Shown here piece after piece: positions 10,901-19,721 of a stretch of 36,748 bases of DNA. A program made the translations under genes and the position numbers. The notes below the pieces were generated by a model. That model saw only the letters and a list, made by a program, of their open reading frames with translations, made no database searches and was not told the origin of the DNA. Position 1 is the stretch's first letter. The number at the start of each line of letters is the position of its first letter. The stretch lies in NCBI GenBank assembly GCA_030141605.1, contig JAQGDQ010000262.1:177501-214248 (forward strand). The letters are read 5' to 3'. Source of the DNA: Tubiluchus corallicola. Taxonomy: Eukaryota > Priapulida > Priapulimorpha > Priapulimorphida > Tubiluchidae.

Positions 10901-13900
10901 GACTTGTCGATTGCTCACTACTCACAAACTAACACACGCTGTTGCTCTCGCTTTAAACGTTTTCCGTCTAAGACGAAATCAATGAACCATCAGATTAGAG
11001 AAAATGCCACAATTGAAAATTCTTGCTCTGCCTCATCGAAACATGAAAACTATTAAAGCAAAAGCACCTACACTCTCATACAGGAAGGCTGAGAAATTGG
11101 GCACGTCCTTAAGGAGTGTTATGCTCCTTTCACTGTTTTACACAATTTCTAGTCTATCTGTCTGTCATGTGTCTGACTACATGCTTGTCAGCAGAATAAA
11201 ACCAAAACTAATGAAGCTATAATTACCAAATTTGGCATAGGGATAGATCAGGCAAGAGCTGAAAACCAGTTGATTTTGGTTGGAAAAGTCAAAGGTCATG
11301 AGTGCAAAAATCAAACATGCCTATAAAGTCAGAGGTTGAAGGTATAATCACCTTGGCCACAGGGATAGGTCTGGGCAAGAGTTTTGCAAACTCAATGACT
11401 TTGTATTGGAAAGTCAAGGTCACAAGATATGTTGAAAAAGTGAAGTTCACAAGATATGTTGAAAACGTCAAGGTCACAAGATATGTTGAAAAAGTGAAGT
11501 TCACAAGATATGTTGAAAACGTCAAGGTCACAAGATATGTTGAAAACGTCAAGGTCACAAGATATGTTGAAAACGTCAAGGTCACAAGATACGTTGAAAA
11601 CGTCAAGGTCACAAGATATGTTGAAAAAATCAAGGTCACAAGATACGTTGAAAAAGTCAAGGTCACAAAATACGTTGAAAACGTCAAGGTCACAAGATAC
11701 GTTGAAAAGTCAAGCTCACAAGATATGTTGAAAAAGTCAAGGTCACAAGATACGTTGAAAACGTGTAGGTCACAAGATATGTTGAAAACGTCAAGGTCAC
11801 AAGATATGTTGAAAACGTCAAGGTCACAAGTTACGTTGAAAACGTCAAGGTCTCAAGATACGTTGAAAAAATCAAGGTCACAAGATACGTTGAAAAAGTC
11901 AAGGTCACAAGATACGTTGAAAAGTCAAGCTCACAAGATACGTTGAAAAAGTCAAGGTCACAAGATACGTTGAAAACGTGAAGGTCACAAGATACGTTGA
12001 AAAAGTCAAGGCCACACGATACGTTGAAAACGTGAAGGTCACAAGATACATTGAAAACGTCAAGGTCACAAGATACGTTGAAAACGTCGAGGTCACAAGA
12101 TACATTGAAAAAGTCAAGGTCACAGGATACTGACTTATATCAAAGCCTATGGGTCTGCTATTGAGTGCCGTTGTTCTAATTGAGGAGATGATTAATAATT
12201 GCTATTTTTCATATCAAATTCATCTGATGCCTAGATATAATGGCATGAGTTTAGAGGGAAACAATGCTGGGATTAGCATTCAAACGCTGTGCGTCTCAGG
12301 GCAGCATCCCAGACTAAATCCAATTTATTTCTCGTTTATTTAATTGGTTTTAAAATGTCACTTGATTGAGCAGCGTCTTGTAACTAGCACAAGTGGCTGC
12401 GACTGTAGCATCAATGCGAGGCAGCGAATGCATATCGAGCGAATCCGTATTTAATAAAATTTAAGAGCAGTCATTTGAATTGAAGGAGACGTTTTTACGA
12501 GTGAAGTAAAAGTGACCCGTTTTCTCAGTTGGCAAATCATTATGTGAGAACACGCGCGCGATAGTAAAATAAAGTGACTTCTAAAAATCGTTTTACAGAT
12601 GCACTAGGTTCTACAAGCTAGTCACAAGAAGAAAAATGAAAGTTGATACAATGTGTAGTAGAAGTTAGCTGACTGTTGACAATAAAGAATAAGCCTTATA
12701 AACTGGTTCCCTTATGAGTTTGTTAATGCTAACGACTTTTTCATTTAAACTACTCATGTTTGATTTAATCCTTTTTTGTAAATTTAATAGAAATAACTAA
12801 TTAATGTGGGCCACCGTAAGTACATTCATGCCTGGTGACTTTCTCCCTTCCTAAAACATTAGCTAATCATACTTTTTTGTAAGATTTTATTATATATATG
12901 TACAATTGTATATTTGGATTGAATAAATCTAATCTAATCTAATCTTATACATATAGATATATATCTATAATATAATATAATATAATATAATATAATATAA
13001 TATAATATAATATAATATAATATAATATAATATAATATAATATAATATAACATAACATAACATAACATAACATAACATAACATAACATAACATAACATAA
13101 CATAACATAACATAACATAACATAACATAACATAACATAACATAACATAACATTACATTACATATCATAACATAACATAGTATATCTATAATATCTTATA
13201 GGTTTGTTTTGTTTCCGTTTGTTTTTCATTTCCTCCAATAGGTGGCGTTAAGCATATAACATAAAAACTTATATACTTAAACTGTAATGGTATATACATG
13301 TACATTTTACTTAGGGATCTTAATAATGTTGCTTTTGGTGTGGTTCACTGTGTGTGATGTAAATGATGAGTTGTTGCCTTGACAATTAAGATTGTGGTCC
13401 TTTTGATTTTTATGACAAATTTTTTTGTGACGTAGCAGAATTATAGCAAAAATTAGCAGGAATATAGCAAGAGTTATCACGTAGCAAAAAATAAGGACCA
13501 ATTTAAGAATAATTTTGGCATAAGGGATTTGTGAGTTTAACTTTTATTCGTTTAGACTGAATTCCTCATAATCTGTTGATTTAACGAAAGTGATGCAAGT
13601 TTATTTTATTTTAGAAGATGGAACGACAAAGATTAGCAAATGCAAACTCTCCACCTGAGGAAGCTGCGGCGTTAATAAATCCTGGTTTGGTGGATGCTGA
13701 GGCAAATGGTATCTCATCAAGTACAGCCGATACGACGCTTCCATCAGCTAAAAGTGATCCAACTGGTAAAAGCATGCCACTGATGGAAAACAACGTAAAC
13801 GGGCACCACCGGGGCGGCAAGAAGCGGCAACGGCCGCTGTCAGTTCCCGGTGGGAGGCAGCTGTTGATAGACCGGCCTACCTTGTCAGAGAAACCAGCCC

Positions 13901-15072
13901 CGTTACCGCGGTCCTCGTCTTTAAAATCATCGGAAAAGTTGCTCAGCGGAATAGCAGCCACGTCCAATAATCCGATGGAGTTCAGCAGCGATGAAGAATA
14001 TCGCCCCGCGCCACCAAGGAGGACCACTTCGTTGGAGAGGTTACGAGTCGTGGAGCAGGCTGGAGCTGAACCACTCCTTACTCCACATCCAAAACCCAAG
14101 GTGCCAGAGAAACCTTCTCTAACTGATTCTACAAAAGCGTGTGCCAAGCATAAACAAACTGACAATCAGAATTCAGTTGCTCATGAACAGTCAAAACTTC
14201 AACCAAGCGGAAACCCGGGAAAAATTGCAGGAAGTCCAAAACCTGCACCAGCGGCAAAGCCGGAGAGGTTGAAACAGCTCGGTGGTGTAAAAGTTCTGCC
14301 TACTGACGAGAACTTCGCGAATCTCATACAAAAGAAGACTTCGCCATTCATGCTAGGAAAAGCTGTGCCAAAAATTAGCAGCAACAATGATTCAAGCTTG
14401 CAGGGTGTGGGCTCACAAGAGCAACAGTCCAAAGCGCTCTCTTCTAATAAGTTATCACCAAAAATGCAGCATGGATCATCACCCACTGTGCAACACAAAG
14501 ACGTTATGCAGCCCACAAAAACTGGGAAAGGAGCGCAGCAGAAAAATCCGAAACGTGTAGTTAACAGCAAAAAGAGCAAAGATCCCTTCGATGTGATAAC
14601 TGCAGATCCTGTTCCTGCTGTAAACCCAAAGTCATATAATAACGCCAACCATAAAGCATCAAATGAAAATCAGTTGCCTGTAGGGGTTAGCAATCTGGGC
14701 ACTGATGGGTATTATAAACATGGAGGCATTGATCCTCTGTCCAGCACTTATGTGTCATATCCACGGGTGGATGACAGTTCTAGTTCTGCACAGAGCTCCC
14801 TGCAACGACCCAAAGTTATAACAGCCCAAGCAACTGTGCATCGACACAACAGAGACAGTGACGTACTGAGTGGGAGTGACATTTATAGGGCAAAGCTCCC
14901 GACACCGCCTCCATCTCCGCCACCTCCACTGAGGGTTTCTCTCTCGTCAAACGGCTCGACAGAGTCGGAAATTGCTCTCCCTCCTCCTCCGCCACCCATT
15001 GATTATGCGGGAGGAAGCCAGGAAGAAAATTCTCAGGATGTAGTACGCAATTCTGTCAGAACTGCACAGTAG
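4847..15072 (+). CDS. NETO-like LDLa receptor, 3' part of gene (span of three exons)
   Basis: Span of three exons: 4847-4975, 8919-9100 and 13615-15072. All have GT donors and AG acceptors and are phase-compatible (1, then 0). They encode one LDL-receptor class A module, a short linker, one membrane-spanning helix and a tail of about 485 residues rich in proline and serine, so the product is a single-pass type I surface receptor or co-receptor. The order LDLa-TM-long tail at the C terminus matches NETO (CUB-CUB-LDLa-TM) proteins, which are auxiliary subunits of ionotropic glutamate receptors. LRP3/10/12-type receptors are an alternative. CUB exons would lie upstream and I found none in bases 1-4846, so the first exon here is internal and the gene is 5'-partial. 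The family name is inference from architecture; the exons themselves are well supported. The gene converges with VAC14, which ends at 19574 on the other strand. Confidence 0.75.
5876..6250 (-). pseudogene. Unrecognised open stretch, faintly C-type-lectin-like
   Basis: A minus-strand frame of about 125 codons in non-repeat sequence reads [20 protein letters not shown] and then [13 protein letters not shown] before a stop. The end resembles the C-x(7-8)-F/Y-x-CE close of a C-type lectin domain and the middle resembles the W-x-D region, but the carbohydrate-binding EPN/QPD and WND motifs are not clear. There is no start codon outside the adjacent RTE-derived element and no clear splice frame. 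It could be a lectin exon remnant, an antisense nested exon, or chance. Confidence 0.25.
6269..6770 (-). mobile_element. RTE-derived short non-LTR element, copy 1
   Basis: Flanked by perfect 18-bp target duplications ACAACCAAATCTCAAAAC (6251-6268 and 6771-6788). On the minus strand it begins with a C-rich/G-rich run and CAGTGCCGGTCCCAAGCCCG, a signature of RTE-clade elements. It continues through a reverse-transcriptase C-terminal remnant ([16 protein letters not shown]) and ends in a (GAA)n tail. At 502 bp it is non-autonomous. Confidence 0.8.
7827..8008. mobile_element. hAT-like MITE, copy 1 of a family
   Basis: The 182-bp element has perfect 15-bp terminal inverted repeats (CAGGGCCTATTTCAG) and perfect 8-bp target duplications CTTGATGC (7819-7826, 8009-8016). 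The interior is GC-rich with a (GA)n run and no coding capacity. Confidence 0.9.
8295..8390. repeat. 36-bp tandem repeat, three copies
   Basis: Units start at 8295, 8331 and 8367 (CCAAGGATAGAATTCAAGGT). The third is diverged and truncated. Confidence 0.85.
8919..9100 (+). CDS. Transmembrane exon of the NETO-like receptor
   Basis: The exon follows TTTATCAG and ends in AAG before GTAAAG. The split glycine codon (G from 4975 plus GG here) joins it in frame to the LDLa exon. It encodes a glycine-rich extracellular linker of about 35 residues, then a helix of about 23 hydrophobic residues ([19 protein letters not shown] and on), then the stop-transfer cluster QRRK. The GxxxG-like IASGG run could support helix packing. 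The exon ends in phase 0. Confidence 0.85.
9199..9590 (-). mobile_element. RTE-derived short non-LTR element, copy 2
   Basis: Flanked by 18-bp duplications AAAYAAAATCAAACATAT (9181-9198 and 9591-9608, one mismatch). It has the same two ends as the copy at 6269-6770 and lacks about 100 bp internally. The (CTT)n at its left is the tail of a minus-strand insertion. Confidence 0.82.
9940..10290 (+). pseudogene. LINE reverse-transcriptase C-terminal remnant
   Basis: The frame reads [20 protein letters not shown], then [16 protein letters not shown] and a later [10 protein letters not shown]. This is the well-known block after the RT domain of many animal LINE ORF2 proteins ([12 protein letters not shown]). 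Only this end is present: there is no palm domain or endonuclease, so it is a 5'-truncated, dead fragment and not a host gene. Confidence 0.75.
10372..10740. repeat. Degenerate GGACAGGA/AGAACAG repeat region
   Basis: Loosely repeated blocks (ACAGTAGAATAGGACA then CATATAGAACAGC) recur about every 50 bases, clearest at 10550-10670, and fade outward. The plus strand is depleted in T and C. Confidence 0.7.
11412..12131. repeat. 27-bp minisatellite, about 27 copies
   Basis: The unit is AAGGTCACAAGATAYGTTGA followed by AAAACGTC. Because 27 is a multiple of three, several long but meaningless frames cross it. Most units contain GTCAAGGTCAC. Confidence 0.95.
12780..12945 (+). mobile_element. LINE-like 3' end with (TCTAA)n tail
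   Basis: TTGGATTGAATAAATCTAAT followed by further CTAAT units is a typical 3' terminus of CR1/L2-type elements. The upstream boundary is unclear and no coding sequence remains. Confidence 0.5.
12966..13172. repeat. (TATAA)n then (CATAA)n pentanucleotide tract
   Basis: About 17 TATAA units switch abruptly near 13050 to about 23 CATAA units, a one-base variant of the same pentamer. It follows a LINE-like tail. Confidence 0.95.
13615..15072 (+). CDS. Cytoplasmic-tail terminal exon, proline/serine-rich
   Basis: A large terminal exon opens after TTATTTTATTTTAG in phase 0 (AAG ATG GAA) and runs 485 codons to a TAG stop. Counting from the first ATG, visible features are a lysine/arginine patch near 68-72, a basophilic-kinase or 14-3-3-like site RRTTSLE at 134-140, acidic SSDEEY at 123-128, SH3-type proline motifs (EKPAPLPR near 91, PKPKVPEKP near 158), a DPF endocytic-type motif at 322-324, and two polyproline runs at 428-437 (PPPPLR fits PxxPxR) and 455-460. 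No folded catalytic domain or C-terminal PDZ ligand is evident. It probably is a disordered scaffold for SH3 and trafficking partners. The internal ATG could be mistaken for a gene start, but the acceptor and the phase match to the TM exon argue that it is internal. Confidence 0.85.
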   Translation, partial: KMERQRLANANSPPEEAAALINPGLVDAEANGISSSTADTTLPSAKSDPTGKSMPLMENNVNGHHRGGKKRQRPLSVPGGRQLLIDRPTLSEKPAPLPRSSSLKSSEKLLSGIAATSNNPMEFSSDEEYRPAPPRRTTSLERLRVVEQAGAEPLLTPHPKPKVPEKPSLTDSTKACAKHKQTDNQNSVAHEQSKLQPSGNPGKIAGSPKPAPAAKPERLKQLGGVKVLPTDENFANLIQKKTSPFMLGKAVPKISSNNDSSLQGVGSQEQQSKALSSNKLSPKMQHGSSPTVQHKDVMQPTKTGKGAQQKNPKRVVNSKKSKDPFDVITADPVPAVNPKSYNNANHKASNENQLPVGVSNLGTDGYYKHGGIDPLSSTYVSYPRVDDSSSSAQSSLQRPKVITAQATVHRHNRDSDVLSGSDIYRAKLPTPPPSPPPPLRVSLSSNGSTESEIALPPPPPPIDYAGGSQEENSQDVVRNSVRTAQ

Positions 15073-15274
15073 TTGTTAGACTTGATGAAACTCAGACTTG
15101 TTAAGGTCCTAAGGTCCTGAAGCTTCTCTTTGTTATCAAATGATTGTCATCATGTAACTTATTGAGGATTGAAACATTTGGTACAAGGTTAGCGACTGTA
15201 AAAATCATTTGGATTTGGCAAAAGAATTAAAGGAGCTGGCGGATTAAAAAATACGGCTGGTGCAAACAAGAACG

Positions 15275-15280
15275 AATAAA
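15275..15280 (+). terminator. Candidate polyadenylation signal AATAAA
   Basis: A canonical AATAAA lies about 200 bases after the stop codon of the receptor gene. It is the first such hexamer after the stop. In AT-rich DNA a chance match is common, so this is a candidate only. Confidence 0.4.
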
Positions 15281-15397
15281 CGATTATAAGATGGATGTAA
15301 ATGACGAAAACAAATTGAAAATGATGCACTGTAAGCCGTTACTTGAAACAAGCATTAAAAAAGGAGCAGTGTAATTAGTGTAAAATTATTGAACGTA

Positions 15398-15550
15398 TTG
15401 CTGCTTTTGACACTCTGCTAAACAGTCAGTAAAAAGTTAGTACGACCAAGGCGATGTATTGAAAGTGTTGCCACATTGCTGCGTTTGACACTCTGCTAAA
15501 CAGTCAGTAAAAAATAGTACGACCAAGGCGATGTATTGAAAGTGTTTCCA
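15398..15550. repeat. 78-bp tandem duplication after the receptor gene
   Basis: Two copies share GACACTCTGCTAAACAGTCA and ACGACCAAGGCGATGTATTG, offset by 78 bases (15409 and 15487), with few differences. Confidence 0.88.
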
Positions 15551-15921
15551 CTTTTTATATGATTATGAACAGTGATCAACTGTAATCAAAACAGCAATGG
15601 CTTCTGATATGATACCGAATAGCAGTCAATCATGTACCCACCAAGGTCAAGTAATGAAAATTGCCATTTTTGTACTATTATAGTATAATACAGTATAGCA
15701 TATGCATTATAGTGCCACGTATACATGTAGTACTGAATTTTAGTCGAACAATTTCACTCTAAGGGCTAAGACTAATTTAAGTTGTGTCATCTTGTTTGAT
15801 TGTAAAAGTCAGACGACCACTGTATTATCAGTGCTGAGAATTTGTAGCCTTCACAGCTGCTTAACTTAATAATCGAGTTAATTTTTTTAGAGCTCTCATT
15901 GCATTGTAGATTAGGAACAAA

Positions 15922-16080
15922 GTTCAATTCAATTCAATTGATTTATTTCGCAATGTACATATACATATGCATTACATATGCATCGATAATCAGTTTTTGT
16001 TGATACAAAATTATGATACAATTCATGAATTCTGCGCTAGAGACCCAAGAAGTTAGCTTATGCTAGGCCACTAGAATTAG
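15922..16080 (-). mobile_element. LINE-like 3' end, minus strand, (AATTG)n tail
   Basis: On the minus strand the sequence ends TGCGAAATAAATCAATTGAA followed by further TTGAA units. This is a common non-LTR tail form. The upstream limit is arbitrary. Confidence 0.45.
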
Positions 16081-16409
16081 TTCCGAGAAAAACTGCAATA
16101 TATTGCTAATGGTTAGTTTAAGTTTGCTAAAATTGAAGTTTAGGAATCAAATCACGAGGAACAAGTTTGGTTTGACAACTTGTAGTCACAGCACGAACAT
16201 AGCCATAGCATTGCACCGTATCTGGTTTAATGTTCAAAAGCAGGAATTCTTCAAAGCAAAAGGCATTGGCAAAGCAAAAACAAAATGTCCGGCGTTGTTA
16301 AAACTTGTGCATTTCCTCACAGTACAGATGCCATAGAATAAGTAATAATTTAAAAAATGTTTTTTTATAGAATCAGCAAGTTCAGTATATTGATCAGTTT
16401 ATGTGTAGG

Positions 16410-16628
16410 GAGGCCTGGGGACGTGGGGCGTGGGCCCAGAAAATTTCTGAACTGCTAGAACGCCGGAGAAGCATTTTCGAAGAGAAAATATGGAGTTATA
16501 CAGTTGTTAAAGGAAAGAACAATTGAATGTTAGCATAAAGCAAAAAAAATGTTACCTCGGCGCGAGGCCCCTGGAGGGTGAGCCCCGGGGAAGTATCCCC
16601 ACTTCCCCCTCCCCAGAAATGGGCCCTG
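16410..16628. mobile_element. hAT-like MITE, copy 2 (diverged)
   Basis: Flanked by perfect 8-bp repeats TGTGTAGG (16402-16409 and 16629-16636). Its right third is nearly identical to the copy at 7827-8008 (TTACCTCGGCGCGAGGCCCC). The left terminal repeat and interior differ, so it is an older or rearranged member. Confidence 0.75.
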
Positions 16629-17679
16629 TGTGTAGGGATAGCATTAGTGCAGTCATTCGCACAATTCTCTTCTTGTGGTATGCCTAATGTTGTTACTATA
16701 ATTAATGGATCCAACTTGTGTTCTCAGAATCCATATTCTCAAAAGCACTTTCTAAAGAACAACGTAACTTTAGTGTGAAAATGCTGTTTCTTTAACGTTC
16801 TTATGCTGCATGCTCAAAGACTCAGTTTTATGTATATAGTCAAACATGTATTATTTATTAACCATATTTAATAAAAAAATAATAAATTTTGTTCAAACTT
16901 TCATAATTTTTATGATCTTGTTATCAACACAATTTTAACAGCCGCAGTTTCTAACTTAAATGATAAAAGATGTATACTAACTACAATAAAGTTATTATGT
17001 ACATGTGTCAGCATTTGGTACGGCAGCAGCAAACAATTCAAAACAACAGCAACAGAAGCCACAATATTAAAATTACATTTAAATAAACTTTTCACTTTGA
17101 TATAGTAAAAATATGCTACTACATGTATTGACATGTAGTAGGTACATTGACATGCATGTACCTTCAAATACTTATTACACTTACTACATCATCACAGATC
17201 TTGAATAAATATTTACATACTCGTATGTAAATCCACGTACGTAAAGTGCAAATATACAAAGTACCAACTAGATATTCATCTATTAAAATTAATGAAAAAG
17301 TCAAATTTTCATTTTTTACTACATCTATAACGTTTCTAAATATATTTTTGATACATTAAGTTTATTTATTTAGTAAAATAAGCTTTAGCAAAACATTTAG
17401 TTTCATTAAAATGATATTTATTGATTGATATTGGATATATAATAACCAGCAAAGCAATTACATATGAGCACACATACACAGTTCTTTAATTACCACAATA
17501 AACAAGAGCTCATAAATTAAGTTATAAGCTATGATGCTTTCAATAAACATTAGATATATTTTATTTGCCTATGCAGTCTCAGCACTTGCATGATGACATA
17601 CTTTTACTTTTTGGAAATCGTAGACAAATCTAATAAAACTAACTATATTGAAAAGATAAATCAGGGCAAAAGTATTTCG

Positions 17680-18799
17680 TGTGGCTATATGTGTGTGTGT
17701 GCTTGGGAATGCACGTGTGTGAGCGTGCTTCGTGTGGCTATATTTGTGTGCGTGTGCTTGGGAATGCACGTGTGTGAGCGTGTTTCGTGTGGCTATATTT
17801 GTGTGCGTGTACTTGGGAATGCACGTGAGTGAGCGTGCTTTGTGTGGCTATATGTGTGTGCGTGTACTTGGGAATGCACGTGTGTGAGCGTGCTTCGTGT
17901 GGCTATATGTGTGTGCTTGGGAATGCACGTGTGTGAGCGTGCTTCGTGTGGCTATATGTGTGTGCTTGGGAATGCACGTGTGTGAGCGTGCTTCGTGTGG
18001 CTATATGTGTGTGCGTGTGCTTGAGAATGCACGTGTGTGAGCGTACTTCGTGTGGCTATATGTGTGTGCGTGTGCTTGGGAATGCACGTGTGTGAGCGTG
18101 CTTCATGTGGCTATATATGTGTGTGTGTGTGCTTGGGAATGCACGTGTGTGAGCGTGCTTCGTGTGGCTATATATGTGTGTGTGTGTGCTTGGGAATGCA
18201 CGTGTGTGAGCGTGCTTCGTGTGGCTATATATGTGTGTGTGTGCTTGGGAATGCACGTGTGTGAGCGTGCTTCGTGTGGCTATATATGTGTGTGTGTGCT
18301 TGGTAATGCACGTGTGTGAGCGTGCTTCGTGTGGCTATATATGTGTGCGTGTTTGGGAATGCACGTGTGTGAGCGTGCTTCGTGTGGCTATATATGTGTG
18401 TGTGTGTTTGGGAATGCATGTATGAGCTGCTTCGTGTGGCTATATGTGTGTGTGTGTGTTTGGGAATGCACGTGTGTGAGCGTGCTTCGTGTGGCCATAT
18501 ATGTGTGTGTGTGTTTGGGAATGCACGTGTGTGAGCGTGCTTCGTGTGGCTATATATGTGTGTGTGTGCTTGGGAATGCACGTGTGTGAGCGTGCTTCGT
18601 GTGGCTATATATGTGTGCGTGTTTGGGAATGCACGTGTGTGAGCGTGCTTCGTGTGGCTATATATGTGTGCGTGTTTGGGAATGCACGTGTGTGAGCGTG
18701 CTTCGTGTGGCTATATATGTGTGCGTGTTTGGGAATGCACGTGTGTGAGCGTGCTTCGTGTGGCTATATATGTGTGTGTGTGTGTGCTTGGGAATGCGT
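17680..18799. repeat. TG-rich minisatellite, ~50-60-bp unit, about 21 copies
   Basis: The unit contains GCTTCGTGTGGCTATAT, a variable (TG)n stretch, and TTGGGAATGCACGTGTGTGA. Length varies among units mainly by the number of TG pairs, consistent with slippage inside a larger repeat. Confidence 0.95.
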
Positions 18800-19573
18800 G
18801 CTGTTAGGACGATGACTTTCCGGGTGTGTAACAACTGTTTTTTTAATATCTATTTTTTTATGTTATCTGAGTGCTTTGTAAAGCCTTATTAATTACACCG
18901 GCCGGAATGTAAAGCATTAGGTAACTCGCTCCTTGTGTTTAATCTCAGCACCCTAGCTGCTTTACAAGTAGATACCCAGTACAGCACAGACATCTGCAAA
19001 GCCTGTAGACTACAAGTTACTATTCCATTCTTCTACTGTTCGAATTAACAGTTCTAACATCATTTCTAGTGACACGCACACTAACTTTTTGCAATTTTTC
19101 TGCATTTGCTCTCTTTTGTAAATTTTCAAATACATTTCTGTAGTTAATAACAACAGTCGCCAAAAACACACATTGCATCAACAATAACAACATCACAGTG
19201 GAACAGACATCTTCAGACATTAATATGTAAGCATTTAACTAAAAATGTGTCAGCCTGTTAAACAGTGCACTTTTCTACACTGCGTACGTTCGCACCGTTA
19301 CTGAATGACATGTCGGCATTTTAAAACAATGCAGAGATCGCCAAACAGTTCATTAAAGAGTAGACTATAAAGTACACGATGCCAGAAACTGTATCCGAGA
19401 ATGATTACAGCACTGCTGAAGAAGAAAAGTAAGTAACATTTCAGTAAACCAACTTACTGATGCTCAAATAGTGAGGGCACTTACTGCATAATGATCTATT
19501 TTGTTTGTCCTGAGACTGTGACATTATGCTCAACATACAGGTGTTCACCAAGGAAGAATTCCTGTTCTTCTGG

Positions 19574-19721
19574 CTATGAAAGATCTTTACCAAAGCTTCT
19601 CCTAAGCCGTGCCTGTTCTGCGGCTGCATGCAGATGCACTGCATCAAAGTGTTTTAGTAAATCGTCAAAATTTATCATTTTTTTGTGACTTGATTCAGCA
19701 TCTTTTTTCTTTGTTGAGGAC
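19574..19721 (-). CDS. VAC14: VAC14 terminal exon and stop
   Basis: After TTTTGCAG the exon completes a lysine codon. It encodes a lysine-rich linker and a helix ([12 protein letters not shown]) equivalent to the IDYAELLQHFEKV region of vertebrate VAC14, then an arginine-rich end and a TAG stop at 19576-19574. The tail after the helix is short. Confidence 0.9.

Larger units (their letters stand above)
9101..13614 (+). other. Receptor intron 2
   Basis: This 4.5-kb intron holds the second RTE-derived copy, a LINE fragment, a degenerate repeat, the 27-bp array, a LINE tail and the (TATAA)/(CATAA) tract. The stretches 10780-11400, 12140-12780 and 13200-13600 show nothing assignable. Confidence 0.6.
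15073..19573. other. Interval between the two convergent genes
   Basis: It holds the UTR ends of both genes, a 78-bp duplication, a LINE tail, a MITE and the TG-rich array. The AT-rich part at 16640-17670 and the part at 18830-19570 show no feature I can support; the latter may include the VAC14 3' UTR. Confidence 0.5.

Noticed and set aside
11289-12123. Long frames on both strands across the 27-bp array
   Set aside because: A repeat period that is a multiple of three keeps frames open; no flanking gene context.
13611-14648. Minus-strand frames of 184 and 149 codons
   Set aside because: Shadows of the receptor tail exon, which has correct splicing and phase on the plus strand.
17590-18695. 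Repeated Cys-rich peptides on both strands; possible CRISPR-like regular array
   Set aside because: A tandem minisatellite with no unique spacers; units are contiguous and vary by TG slippage.
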